From an uncultured Caulobacterales bacterium (lineage in GTDB: Bacteria > Pseudomonadota > Alphaproteobacteria > Caulobacterales > Maricaulaceae), in assembly GCA_938007945.1 (NCBI GenBank), contig CALLME010000192.1, positions 1 to 12,267 of the forward strand: 12,267 nucleotides of DNA. The letters are read 5' to 3'. Made by a program: the position numbers and the translations under genes. Positions 1 to 7,643 of the stretch are shown here, piece after piece (positions within the stretch are counted from its first letter, which is position 1; every line of letters begins with the position of its first letter). The notes under the pieces are model-generated. The model was given only the letters and a program-made list of their open reading frames with translations, did not search any database and was not told where the DNA came from.

Positions 1-371
1 GGTCTCGCGAGATAGCCTGGCTTATTCGTGCAAACAGACAGGTCTACACCATTTCGTTTGAGTTGCCGCAAGGTCTGGAGCACGCCATCAAAGGGACGAC
101 TTAGCTGCGCGATATCTTCCGCATATAATTTGAGAAAAAGCTTCTGCAAATCTGAGACGCGGGTTTCGCCCACCTTGTGATTTGCGCGCGAAAAGGCATC
201 TTCTATCAAGCGGCGCGAGCCAAATCCGATGGCTCGCCTAGCCGCATTATAATCTGTCTCATTCACACCCTCTTTCGCGATGACGGCATTTAGAATGCGG
301 ATGAGGTCTGGCGCTGTATCCACAATCGTGCCGTCCAAATCGAGGCAGAGCGAGAGACCTGAAATTTTCAT
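1..371 (-). CDS. gph: Phosphoglycolate phosphatase-like HAD hydrolase, N-terminal part (cut by window edge)
   Basis: About 123 N-terminal residues are visible; the rest lies left of the window. The start is the ATG whose complement is at 369-371. It is preceded by AAGG (complement of 379-382) at a 7-base spacing. The protein opens with HAD motif I, LDLDGTIVDTAPDL (about residues 10-23), which carries the nucleophile Asp and the acid/base Asp of DxDGT. It ends near motif II, SVCTNKPGY, with the conserved Thr. Between them is a helical cap of the Gph type. Family members hydrolyse 2-phosphoglycolate in the cytosol, salvaging a product of DNA repair and oxygenase side reactions. Motifs III and IV are outside the window, so substrate is inferred from family resemblance; another phosphatase of the same subfamily is possible. 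It is transcribed divergently from glmU. Confidence 0.85.
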   Translation of the reverse strand, partial: MKISGLSLCLDLDGTIVDTAPDLIRILNAVIAKEGVNETDYNAARRAIGFGSRRLIEDAFSRANHKVGETRVSDLQKLFLKLYAEDIAQLSRPFDGVLQTLRQLKRNGVDLSVCTNKPGYLAR

Positions 372-387
372 AAATATGCCTTATAAT
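359..387 (+). promoter_or_regulatory. Candidate rightward promoter for the glmU block
   Basis: A perfect TATAAT lies at 382-387. At a 17-base spacing upstream is CTGAAA (359-364), a 4 of 6 match to TTGACA. A transcript would begin near 394 and leave a leader of about 110 bases before glmU. The -35 half overlaps the start of gph. The complement of the same TATAAT region also supplies the gph ribosome binding site, so the resemblance could be accidental. This is pattern matching only. Confidence 0.3.
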
Positions 388-419
388 TCGCGCGGGTTAG
401 GGGGTGCACTTTCACTGGT

Positions 420-457
420 CTTGCGTTACAGAGATTGCGCAATCGCGTCAACGCGAG
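420..457. promoter_or_regulatory. Extended dyad in the gph/glmU divergent intergenic region (possible operator)
   Basis: GATTGCGCAATC at 433-444 is a perfect 12-base palindrome. Around the same centre, GCGTT (423-427) pairs with AACGC (450-454), and 420/457, 421/456 and 431/446 also pair, giving 14 symmetric pairs out of 19. The complement can also be read as a gph promoter: TTGACG (complement of 446-451), 17 bases, then TAACGC (complement of 423-428), with the palindrome forming the spacer. A dimeric regulator site over a promoter is the simplest reading, but no regulator is identified. Confidence 0.35.
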
Positions 458-459
458 TC
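455..459. promoter_or_regulatory. GANTC site (GAGTC) upstream of glmU
   Basis: This is a match to GANTC, the motif methylated by CcrM in many alphaproteobacteria. It touches the right edge of the dyad at 420-457 and lies in the divergent intergenic region. Such sites in promoters can tie expression to replication through CcrM and GcrA. Whether this one does so is unknown. Confidence 0.35.
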
Positions 460-504
460 GAGTAGCCATCTTTGCGTGATGGGATATGTTCAAAGAGAGT
501 GGAT

Positions 505-1854
505 ATGACAGCACAGAGAGCCGCCGTAATTCTTGCCGCGGGTAAATCGACCCGCATGAAGTCAAAATACTCCAAAGTCCTCCATCATGTCGGTGGGCGG
601 TCCATGTTGGGCTGGGTGGCTGACTTGGCTGACAGTGCGGGCGTGACACGCACGATTTGCGTCGTCGGCGAATCCAATCAAGACGTGCGCGCGGAAGCAG
701 AGCGCCTCGGCCTTGAAATCGCGGTACAAGAACCACAACGTGGGACGGGTCATGCTGTTTTGTGTGCGCGAGACGCCGTAGATGGTTTTGAAGGCGACCT
801 CGTCGTGTTGTATGCGGATACACCGCTGATTGAGCCCAATACTCTCTCTAAAGTTTTTGACGCGCTCGCGGGCGATGCGGATGTCGCAGTCTTGGGCTTT
901 GAGGCAAAAGATCCAGCCGCATATGGGCGCTTAATTACTGAGGGCGACCAGTTACTCGCAATTGTTGAAGCGAAGGAGGCAACGCCTGAACAGCTGGAAG
1001 TCTCGTTTTGTAATAGCGGGGTCATGGCCGCTTCAACAAAGCATATGTTCTCTGCACTCGAGCGCGTCACAGATAATAATGCTAAGGGCGAGTATTACCT
1101 CACGGACATCGTTGAAATTCTGAGGGAAGATGGCCATAAAGCTGTCGCTGTGACGGGCGATGAAACGGAAGTATTAGGCGTAAACTCACGCCCCGACCTT
1201 GCTATGGCGGAGCAGGCGTTTCAAAACCGTATGCGTGAGCGCATGATGGAACGCGGCGTAACACTTCAAGACCCTGCCACGACTTACTTTTCTTTCGATA
1301 CAGAGATTGAAAATGACGCCACGGTTGGCGCGAACGTTGTCTTCGGACCAGGTGTCAAGGTTGCTTCATACGCGCAGATTCATCCGTTTTGTCACCTTGA
1401 AGGTTCGACCATAGGTGAGGGCGCGCAGATTGGCCCGTTTGCGCGTTTACGTCCAGGAACTGAGCTCGGCGATAATACGAAGGTCGGAAATTTTGTTGAG
1501 ACGAAAAAGGCCAAAGTCGGAAATGGTAGCAAAATCAATCATTTGTCTTACATAGGTGATGCAAAACTTGGACAGAATGTGAATGTTGGCGCAGGTACGA
1601 TTACGTGTAACTATGACGGCTATTTCAAGCATATTACAACGATTGAAGACGGTGCTTTTATCGGCACAAACTCCTCCCTTGTAGCCCCCGTAAAGATCGG
1701 CGAGGGAGCGTTTTTAGGATCGGGTGGGACAGTTACGAGGGACGTGCCACGTGGCGCGCTTGCCATCGCTAGGGCTGAGCAAATAAACAAAGACGGCTGG
1801 GCAGAGCGCTATCACAAGACGCAAAAAGCCCGTAAAGCAAAGGCGAAAAAGTGA
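505..1854 (+). CDS. glmU: Bifunctional UDP-N-acetylglucosamine pyrophosphorylase / glucosamine-1-phosphate N-acetyltransferase
   Basis: This 449-residue protein matches the family length. GlmU acetylates glucosamine-1-phosphate and then couples it to UTP, making UDP-GlcNAc for peptidoglycan and lipopolysaccharide in the cytosol. The N-terminal uridylyltransferase domain has LAAGKSTRM (10-18), QRGTGHAV (78-84 region), Asp105 in YADTPL and Asn227 in GVNSRP, the metal-binding pair of the E. coli enzyme. From about 265 a left-handed beta helix of hexapeptide repeats forms the acetyltransferase, with FARLRPG (312-318), VETKKA (331-336), the catalytic-type His346 in NHLSYIGDA and GAGTITCNYDG (362-372). 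A lysine-rich tail ends it. ATG 505 is preferred over the upstream in-frame TTG 472 and GTG 499, because AAAGAGAG (492-499) is well spaced and the product starts as family members do. The stop overlaps the rpiA start. Confidence 0.97.
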   Translation: MTAQRAAVILAAGKSTRMKSKYSKVLHHVGGRSMLGWVADLADSAGVTRTICVVGESNQDVRAEAERLGLEIAVQEPQRGTGHAVLCARDAVDGFEGDLVVLYADTPLIEPNTLSKVFDALAGDADVAVLGFEAKDPAAYGRLITEGDQLLAIVEAKEATPEQLEVSFCNSGVMAASTKHMFSALERVTDNNAKGEYYLTDIVEILREDGHKAVAVTGDETEVLGVNSRPDLAMAEQAFQNRMRERMMERGVTLQDPATTYFSFDTEIENDATVGANVVFGPGVKVASYAQIHPFCHLEGSTIGEGAQIGPFARLRPGTELGDNTKVGNFVETKKAKVGNGSKINHLSYIGDAKLGQNVNVGAGTITCNYDGYFKHITTIEDGAFIGTNSSLVAPVKIGEGAFLGSGGTVTRDVPRGALAIARAEQINKDGWAERYHKTQKARKAKAKK

Positions 1855-2558
1855 TGACACAAGCCAAAGAAAATGCAGCGCTTGCAGCACTTGATTTTGT
1901 CGAAGACGGCATGACGCTAGGTTTAGGTTCTGGCTCTACAGCTGAGATATTTATTGAACATCTGGGCCTACGCATTGCGGGCGGTATGAAGGTACAAGGC
2001 GTACCCACATCCCAACGCACAGCAGAGTGCGCACGTGAATTTGGCGTGCCGATGGTTGATGCTGATATGGTCGAGAAAATTCACCTCACAATTGATGGCG
2101 CGGATGAAGTTGACCCGCAATTTAACCTTATTAAAGGCGGTGGCGCGTGCTTGCTTCGCGAGAAGATTATAGCGGACGCCTCTGACCGCATGGTGGTCAT
2201 CGTTGATAGCGCCAAAATGGTCGACATGCTGGGCGCATTTCCGCTTCCCATAGAAATTGACCCGTTTGCCATGCCGCTTACAGCAGAGAAGATTTACGCC
2301 GCGCTGCTCAAGACTGGATGCGAGGCGGGACAGACTGTTCTGCGACAAAAAAAAGACGGCTCTGGGCCTCTAATTACTGATGGTGGACATTATATCCTTG
2401 ATAGTAAATGCCGCAATATTCCTGACCCCGTGGCGACAGCGCGGGCCCTTGCCGCTATTCCTGGCGTGATGGAACATGGCCTCTTCATTGACGTGGCCTC
2501 AGTGATTGTGGTGGGCGAAGATGACCACGCTAAAGTTATGGAGTTGTCCCGTGAGTAA
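1854..2558 (+). CDS. rpiA: Ribose-5-phosphate isomerase A
   Basis: RpiA interconverts ribose-5-phosphate and ribulose-5-phosphate in the non-oxidative pentose phosphate pathway, supplying PRPP for nucleotide synthesis. The 234 residues align with the E. coli enzyme without visible gaps at the active site. GLGSGSTA (23-30) is the phosphate loop, DGADEVDP (81-88) supplies Asp81 and Asp84, and IKGGGACLLREKI supplies Lys94 and the catalytic Glu103. Two starts are possible. ATG 1854 shares one base with the glmU stop (TGATG). GTG 1851 would add one residue and lies 7 bases after AAAGG (1839-1843). I chose ATG, but the GTG is a fair alternative. Either way translation is probably coupled to glmU. 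The 3' end overlaps gor by 8 bases. Confidence 0.96.
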   Translation: MTQAKENAALAALDFVEDGMTLGLGSGSTAEIFIEHLGLRIAGGMKVQGVPTSQRTAECAREFGVPMVDADMVEKIHLTIDGADEVDPQFNLIKGGGACLLREKIIADASDRMVVIVDSAKMVDMLGAFPLPIEIDPFAMPLTAEKIYAALLKTGCEAGQTVLRQKKDGSGPLITDGGHYILDSKCRNIPDPVATARALAAIPGVMEHGLFIDVASVIVVGEDDHAKVMELSRE

Positions 2559-3933
2559 ATATGACTTTGATCTGTTTGTAATTGGGGCTGGCTCGGGCGG
2601 GGTACGGTCTGCACGTCTTGCTGCACAACTCGGTCAGCGCGTAGGCGTTGCCGAAGAAAGCAAACCTGGCGGTACATGTGTTGTGCGCGGATGTGTGCCT
2701 AAAAAATATCTTGTTTATGGAGCCGAATATGGCGCCGCGATTGAAGGGGCACAGAAATACGGTTGGAGCGTGGGCGAAGTATCTTTTGATTGGGCCGCTC
2801 TGCGCGATTCCATCCAAACTGAAGTTGACCGATTGTCAGGAATCTATGCGACAATTCTTGAGAAAAACGGCGCGACTCTTTTCCGTGAGCGCGCTGAGTT
2901 TGTAGATAAGCACACAGTCAAACTCGTAAGTTCAGGCAAAGAGGTCACAGCAAAAACCATTCTCATTGCTGTGGGTGGGCGCCCGTGGATGCCAGAGATA
3001 AAAGGCTATGAGCACGCTATCATGTCAGATGATGCATTCCTGCTTGATAGTCTGCCTGAGCGCGTTCTCATTATTGGTGGCGGCTATATCGCGTGCGAGT
3101 TTGCTGGTATTTTTGCGGGGATGGGTGTGAAAACTGTGCAAGCTTATCGTGGCTCACGCTTGCTTAACGGTTTTGACCCAGAGGTGCGAGTAGAGGCAGG
3201 TGTTCTACAAGAAAATAACGGCATCGATACACGCTATAATATCAGCCCGAAAGAGATCAAAAAGACGACGGGCGGTTACATTGTCACTTTCGACGACGGC
3301 TCAAAAATTGGCACAGATCTCGTCTTTATGGCGACAGGCCGCAAAGCGCATACCAAAGGACTTGGTCTTGAAAATGCGGGAGTCAAAGTTGACGAAAGCG
3401 GCGCCGTGAAGGTGGATAAATACTCCAAAACATCGGTCAGTAATATTTATGCCGTTGGCGATGTGACGAACCGCGTGAACTTGACACCAGTTGCTATTCG
3501 CGAGGGTGTGGCTTTCGTCGAAACTGTCTTCAAAGACAATAAGACGGCATATGACCATACGCAAATTGCGAGTGCCGTCTTCACTCGCCCCCCCATAGGC
3601 GTCGTGGGTTACACAGAGCCCGAAGCGCGTCAAAAATTTAAAGATGACGTTACAGTTTACACGACATCTTTCCGTCCGATGAAAAATGTCTTGGTAGGTA
3701 AATCGCAAAAATGCTTCATGAAGCTCATCACACAAGGCGAAGACGAAGTGGTGATTGGTATTCATATTGTCGGCGATGACAGCCCCGAAATCATTCAAGC
3801 GCTTGGCATTTGTGTGAAGGCCGGGGTGACGAAAGCCCAATTTGATAGCACATGCGCCGTTCATCCGACTTTGGCTGAAGAAATTGTAACGCTTAAGCCG
3901 CGTGAACCTAATAAGACTACGGTTGTGTCTTAG
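2551..3933 (+). CDS. gor: Glutathione-disulfide reductase (NADPH)
   Basis: This is a 460-residue FAD-dependent disulfide reductase that reduces oxidised glutathione with NADPH in the cytosol. The FAD-binding GAGSGG (12-17) opens the protein. The redox pair is Cys43/Cys48 in GGTCVVRGCVPKK, a spacing and context typical of glutathione reductase rather than lipoamide dehydrogenase. The second dinucleotide fold has GGGYIACEFAG, followed by AYRGSRLLNGFD, whose arginines fit NADPH preference. ATGRKAHTKGL and YAVGDVTNR mark the second FAD region. The C-terminal HPTLAEE gives His438 and Glu443, the acid/base pair contributed by the partner subunit. The start is GTG 2551, inside the end of rpiA, with GGAG (2540-2543) 7 bases upstream. 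A longer in-frame start at 2506 adds only unrelated residues. Coupling with rpiA places an NADPH user beside a pentose phosphate gene. Confidence 0.96.
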   Translation: MSKYDFDLFVIGAGSGGVRSARLAAQLGQRVGVAEESKPGGTCVVRGCVPKKYLVYGAEYGAAIEGAQKYGWSVGEVSFDWAALRDSIQTEVDRLSGIYATILEKNGATLFRERAEFVDKHTVKLVSSGKEVTAKTILIAVGGRPWMPEIKGYEHAIMSDDAFLLDSLPERVLIIGGGYIACEFAGIFAGMGVKTVQAYRGSRLLNGFDPEVRVEAGVLQENNGIDTRYNISPKEIKKTTGGYIVTFDDGSKIGTDLVFMATGRKAHTKGLGLENAGVKVDESGAVKVDKYSKTSVSNIYAVGDVTNRVNLTPVAIREGVAFVETVFKDNKTAYDHTQIASAVFTRPPIGVVGYTEPEARQKFKDDVTVYTTSFRPMKNVLVGKSQKCFMKLITQGEDEVVIGIHIVGDDSPEIIQALGICVKAGVTKAQFDSTCAVHPTLAEEIVTLKPREPNKTTVVS

Positions 3934-3944
3934 ACCCTCATTTT

Positions 3945-3949
3945 GACTC
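3945..3949. promoter_or_regulatory. GANTC site (GACTC) upstream of rsh
   Basis: This GANTC match lies in the 72-base gap between gor and rsh, 10 bases before the candidate -35 element. It is a potential CcrM methylation site. Placement near a promoter fits known GcrA/CcrM control, but no function is shown. Confidence 0.3.
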
Positions 3950-3958
3950 GAGTTTCAT

Positions 3959-3987
3959 TTGCCCCGGCCGATTTGCCTGCCTATATG
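3959..3987 (+). promoter_or_regulatory. Candidate promoter for rsh
   Basis: TTGCCC (3959-3964) and TATATG (3982-3987) are separated by 17 bases, each matching 4 of 6 consensus positions. Transcription would start near 3994, which would cut off most of the ribosome binding site proposed for GTG 4006. The two readings therefore compete, and this promoter is weakly supported. Confidence 0.22.
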
Positions 3988-3989
3988 TG

Positions 3990-3997
3990 AGGGGTGA
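3990..3997 (+). promoter_or_regulatory. Ribosome binding site that decides the rsh start
   Basis: AGGGGTGA closely matches the anti-Shine-Dalgarno complement GGAGGTGA. It ends 8 bases before GTG 4006. It contains the upstream GTG at 3994, so that codon has no free binding site of its own and is more likely part of the signal than a start. Confidence 0.5.
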
Positions 3998-4005
3998 ATA
4001 AAAAC

Positions 4006-6237
4006 GTGGACATCGCAGTTGCAGCTAGCCCGAATAAGGGCCAGACATATCTGCGTCAATATGAGCTTGTCGACTTGGTACGCAGCTATGACCCTTCAGT
4101 CGATGAGGCGCTTTTGAATAAGGCGTATGTTTTCGCGACCAAAGCCCATGGCGATCAGATGCGTCATTCGGGCGATCCGTACTATGCTCACCCCATTGAA
4201 GTGGCAGGAATACTCGCCACGCTCAAGCTCGACACGGCGAGTATTTGCACCGCGCTTCTCCATGATGTGCTTGAGGATACTGACACGACATATGAGGAAA
4301 TGGCGGATCATTTCGGATCCGAAATCGCAGAACTTGTGAAGGGCGTGACCAAACTCGGCGCGCTCGAACTGTCTGTGCCAGATGCCTCTAAAGAGCAGCA
4401 GCAGGCCGAAAACTTTCAGAAGTTCGTCCTCGCGATGAGTAAAGATGTACGCGTTCTTTTGGTTAAGCTCTGTGACCGTCTGCACAATATGCGCACCCTC
4501 GGTTTTCATCCTAAGAAGTCTTCACGTGAACGTATTGCTCGAGAAACGCTCGATATTTATGCCCCGCTTGCGCGCCGGATAGGAGTTGACCGCATTTGCT
4601 CCGAGCTTGAAGACCTCTCGTTCGAACACCTCAATCCGTCAGCTTATGAGAGTGTCAACAAGCGCCTTCAGGGGTGGAGGGATGATCAGAAAGCGGCCAT
4701 CTCGCAAATGTCTGTGGCGCTTCGCGATCTTATAGATGGACATCAAATAGAGGCCCGTATTTACGGTCGTGAAAAACGCGCCTACGCCATTTGGCGAAAG
4801 CTTCAACGCCAAGGCATTAGCTTTGAAGACGTCGCCGATATTTACGCCTTCCGTATGATAGTGCCTGACACGGCGTCCTGTTACCGCGTACTGGGTGTGC
4901 TGCATCAAGCGTTTCGTTGCGTACCCGCGCGTTTCCGTGATTTTATTTCCGTGCCTAAACCCAATGGGTATCAATCGCTACACACAACGATTTTGGGGCC
5001 TGAGAATAAGCGTTTAGAAATTCAAATCCGCACGGAGCGTATGGAAGATGTCGCTGAACGAGGTGTGGCGGCGCATTGGTCTTATAAAAATGAGAGCTAC
5101 GCTTTTGATGCCGAAAAAGCGCAAGACAGCGGCGGCGGAGATCCGTTGCGCCGTATTCGCCCATTTGTGGAATTGATGGAACAAAGTGGCGATGCTGATG
5201 AATTTCTAGAGCATGCTAAGCTCGAAATGTTTGCCGATCAGGTTTTTACCTTCACCCCAAAAGGCGAGCTTATTTCGCTTCCGCGCGGCGCGACACCAAT
5301 CGATTTTGCTTATGCCGTTCATACAAAAATCGGCGATACTTGTATTGGAGCTAATATCAATGGGCGCGACAAACCTTTGCGTACCCGGCTCGAAAATGGG
5401 GACGTTGTACGTATCATTCGCGGCGGTACGCCAGAGCCTCAAGCGGGGTGGGAGAATATGGTTGCGACAGGTAAAGCGCGTGCCGCGCTGCGTCGTTTGA
5501 CGCGCGACGGAGAGCAGGCGGAATTTAGACGCATTGGCGCAATGCTCGCCGAACATGCCTTTGCGCGCGAAGACCGGGATTTCAGCGAAGTCGCTCTAGA
5601 AGATTCTTTAGGGCGATTGAACTTAGATAGTCCCGATAGTCTTTACGAAGCGCTCGGGCGCGGTGACTTGTCCATACAGAAATTTATGAAGGGCGTTTTC
5701 CCAGGGCGTGAAAGCACAAAAGATATTGATCATTACGCCACGCGCGATCTCATTGATGACGACACGGCTAAACTCTACGTCAAGGGGGCGGGGTTAAATA
5801 TGGGGCAGGGGCTCCACCTTTCGGAGTGCTGTTCACCTATAACGGGCGACCGCATCATGGGTTTACAAGATCCTGGCAAAGGGATTGCTATTCACACGAT
5901 TGATTGTGAGGTTCTTGCCACGACTGATATCTCCGAAGATGACTGGATAGATTTAGGGTGGCGCCGCGCCGCGGAGCAATCTGTCTCCATCGGTCGTATC
6001 ACAGCTACAGTTGAGCATGTGCCAGGCGCGCTGGCAGACTTAACGAAGATGGTTGGCGAAGCAGGCGGCAATCTGACGAATATCAAGACTCTCAAACGTA
6101 GCCCGTCATTTTTTGACATGATACTGGATATTGAAGTGACAGATAATCGTCACCTATCACAGGTTATTGCCGCCTTGCGCACAAGCGCTTATGTGGTATC
6201 TGCCAAACGTCAACGCGCTGACAACGCCACAATATGA
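4006..6237 (+). CDS. rsh: Bifunctional (p)ppGpp synthetase/hydrolase, Rel/SpoT homologue
   Basis: This is a 743-residue long RSH enzyme that makes and degrades the alarmone (p)ppGpp. The N-terminal HD hydrolase has RHSGDPYYAHP (His62), LLHDVLEDT (His86, Asp87, Glu90, Asp91) and DRLHNMRTL, all intact. The synthetase (about 250-360) has YGREKRAY, PKPNGYQSLHT, the catalytic Glu339 of EIQIRT and GVAAHWSYK. RFRD at 309-312 replaces the RFKD usual in bifunctional enzymes and is not the acidic EFDD of monofunctional RelA. TGS follows at about 413-473, then a zinc-finger-like CC...H...C pattern (Cys608, Cys609, His630, Cys634) and a C-terminal ACT domain (about 664-736). GTG 4006 is chosen over GTG 3994, which would add four residues, because of the binding site at 3990-3997. 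The gene probably has its own promoter in the gap after gor. Confidence 0.95.
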   Translation: MDIAVAASPNKGQTYLRQYELVDLVRSYDPSVDEALLNKAYVFATKAHGDQMRHSGDPYYAHPIEVAGILATLKLDTASICTALLHDVLEDTDTTYEEMADHFGSEIAELVKGVTKLGALELSVPDASKEQQQAENFQKFVLAMSKDVRVLLVKLCDRLHNMRTLGFHPKKSSRERIARETLDIYAPLARRIGVDRICSELEDLSFEHLNPSAYESVNKRLQGWRDDQKAAISQMSVALRDLIDGHQIEARIYGREKRAYAIWRKLQRQGISFEDVADIYAFRMIVPDTASCYRVLGVLHQAFRCVPARFRDFISVPKPNGYQSLHTTILGPENKRLEIQIRTERMEDVAERGVAAHWSYKNESYAFDAEKAQDSGGGDPLRRIRPFVELMEQSGDADEFLEHAKLEMFADQVFTFTPKGELISLPRGATPIDFAYAVHTKIGDTCIGANINGRDKPLRTRLENGDVVRIIRGGTPEPQAGWENMVATGKARAALRRLTRDGEQAEFRRIGAMLAEHAFAREDRDFSEVALEDSLGRLNLDSPDSLYEALGRGDLSIQKFMKGVFPGRESTKDIDHYATRDLIDDDTAKLYVKGAGLNMGQGLHLSECCSPITGDRIMGLQDPGKGIAIHTIDCEVLATTDISEDDWIDLGWRRAAEQSVSIGRITATVEHVPGALADLTKMVGEAGGNLTNIKTLKRSPSFFDMILDIEVTDNRHLSQVIAALRTSAYVVSAKRQRADNATI

Positions 6238-6285
6238 TAGTCCAATATTGCGGTGTGATGCGTCAAAAAATGAGATAGGTTTAAC

Positions 6286-6873
6286 ATGAACACAGATGAC
6301 ATCCTCGACATTTTCAGAGAAGCCGGTGCCTTGCTTGAAGGTCATTTTATTCTGTCATCAGGACTGCGTAGTCCTGTCTTTTTACAAAAAGCCTTCATCT
6401 TTAAAAACCCTGCGCTAACGGAAAAGCTCTGCAAAGCTCTAGCCGAAAAAGTTCAGCGTGAGCTTGGCGATAAGCCTGATATCATTGTGGCACCCGCAAT
6501 GGGCGGCATTATTCCAGGTTACGAAACGGCGCGTCATATGGGACTCGAATCAATATTTACAGAGCGGGAAAATGGTGAGTTTGTTTTGCGCCGCGGCTTT
6601 ACACTATCCGATGGTCAAAAGGTCTTGATGGTGGAGGATATCGTCACGACGGGGCTGTCCTCGCGTGAGTGCATTAAAAGCATTGAGGCGACTGGCGCGA
6701 AAGTTATCGGCGGGGCTTGCATATTTGACCGCTCTAACGGTCATGCCGACATTGGTGTGCCGCTTATCTCTCTCGCAGCGAAAGCGTTTCCAGCCTATCA
6801 AGCCGATAATCTGCCAGAGGATTTGGCAAAACTCGACCCTATAAAACCAGGGAGCCGAGGGCTCGCAAAATGA
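6286..6873 (+). CDS. pyrE: Orotate phosphoribosyltransferase
   Basis: PyrE joins orotate to PRPP to make orotidine 5'-monophosphate in pyrimidine synthesis. The 195-residue protein is shorter than E. coli PyrE (213) and resembles the short Thermus/alphaproteobacterial branch. [15 protein letters not shown] (21-35) is the substrate-binding segment near the N-terminus. [10 protein letters not shown] (69-78) forms the second phosphate-contacting loop. [11 protein letters not shown] (113-123) is the PRPP-binding motif with its paired acidic residues. The start ATG follows AGGT (6277-6280) at a 5-base spacing. A 48-base gap separates it from rsh; I could not find a convincing promoter or terminator there, so read-through from rsh is possible. 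Its stop overlaps the pdxJ start as ATGA. Another phosphoribosyltransferase is unlikely given the combined motifs. Confidence 0.94.
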   Translation: MNTDDILDIFREAGALLEGHFILSSGLRSPVFLQKAFIFKNPALTEKLCKALAEKVQRELGDKPDIIVAPAMGGIIPGYETARHMGLESIFTERENGEFVLRRGFTLSDGQKVLMVEDIVTTGLSSRECIKSIEATGAKVIGGACIFDRSNGHADIGVPLISLAAKAFPAYQADNLPEDLAKLDPIKPGSRGLAK

Positions 6874-7643
6874 GTGAGCCCAAGTTACGCCTCGGCGTAA
6901 ATATTGATCATTTTTCAACTGTGCGGAATGCGCGCGGCGGCACCCATCCTGACCCTGTGGCAGGGGCTTGGGCGGCTATTCAAGCGGGCGCAGACGGCAT
7001 CACTGCTCATCTTCGCGAAGACCGTCGTCATATCAGAGATGATGATTTAAAGCGTCTGCAAATGCTTTGCGAAAGTGAGAATATCCCTCTGAATATGGAA
7101 ATGGCCGCTACGGAAGAGATGCTGAAAATTGCACTCGATTTGAAACCTCATGCCGTCTGTCTCGTGCCTGAGCGCCGCGAAGAACGCACAACTGAGGGCG
7201 GGCTTGATGTGGCAGGGCAGCATAATCGTTTGGTACCGTTGATTGCGAAACTTGCTGAAAATGGCTCGCGACTCTCGCTTTTCATCGAAGCCAACCGCAC
7301 TCAAATTGAGGCGGCCGCGCGTACGAAAGCTGAAGTGGTCGAGTTTCACACAGGGGCCTACGCCCATGCGCTTGACGATTGCGAGACCGAAAAAGCACAA
7401 ACTATATTAAAGGCTTTAGAACATGGCGGGGCTTTGGCTGAAAGTCTTGGACTTGAAGTGCATTACGGTCACGGGCTGACTTATGACAATGTAAGTGCTA
7501 TCGCAAAAATTCCGCAAGCGCGTGAGCTTAACATTGGGCATTTTATCATTGGAGAGGCTTTATTCCTAGGGCTAGAACCTGCCATTAAAGAAATGCGACG
7601 CCGCATGGACGCGGCCCGCGACGGTGTTGAGGCAGTGTCTTGA
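6870..7643 (+). CDS. pdxJ: Pyridoxine 5'-phosphate synthase
   Basis: PdxJ condenses 1-deoxyxylulose 5-phosphate with 3-amino-2-oxopropyl phosphate, the ring-closing step of the DXP-dependent vitamin B6 pathway. The 257 residues form a TIM barrel with the family's signatures: [16 protein letters not shown] (9-24), [12 protein letters not shown] (44-55, His47), NMEMA (75-79, Glu77), [10 protein letters not shown] (158-167), YGHGLTYDN (199-207, His201) and [12 protein letters not shown] (221-232) for phosphate binding. His47, Glu77 and His201 correspond to catalytic residues of the E. coli enzyme. The start ATG overlaps the pyrE stop by four bases and follows GAGG (6857-6860) at 9 bases. The end overlaps the TTG start of acpS by four bases, so pyrE, pdxJ and acpS are probably translated in a coupled series. 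Confidence 0.97.
   Translation: MSEPKLRLGVNIDHFSTVRNARGGTHPDPVAGAWAAIQAGADGITAHLREDRRHIRDDDLKRLQMLCESENIPLNMEMAATEEMLKIALDLKPHAVCLVPERREERTTEGGLDVAGQHNRLVPLIAKLAENGSRLSLFIEANRTQIEAAARTKAEVVEFHTGAYAHALDDCETEKAQTILKALEHGGALAESLGLEVHYGHGLTYDNVSAIAKIPQARELNIGHFIIGEALFLGLEPAIKEMRRRMDAARDGVEAVS

Noticed and set aside
368..823. Leftward open frame of 151 codons across the intergenic region and start of glmU
   Set aside because: It lies antisense to the well-supported glmU, its product is rich in Arg, His, Ser and Pro without recognisable motifs, and it overlaps the gph start.
2347..2354. Run of eight A bases inside rpiA, as a slippage or phase-variation site
   Set aside because: It encodes the end of a Gln codon context and two Lys codons in an intact frame. 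The run is short, and RpiA is an unlikely target for switching.
3301..3864. Leftward open frame of 187 codons inside gor
   Set aside because: It is antisense to conserved gor coding sequence and encodes no recognisable domain; such shadow frames are common here.
3912..3932. Inverted repeat TAAGAC/GTCTTA overlapping the gor stop, a possible terminator
   Set aside because: The stem is only six pairs with few G-C pairs, the loop is nine bases, and the short T run begins nine bases after the stem. It does not meet the form of an intrinsic terminator.
3943..3948. TTGACT as a -35 box for rsh
   Set aside because: No -10-like sequence occurs 16 to 18 bases downstream; TATATG at 3982 is 33 bases away.
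6230..6250. Inverted repeat CAATAT/ATATTG around the rsh stop
   Set aside because: The stem is short and A-T rich with a nine-base loop and no T run. It is likely chance.
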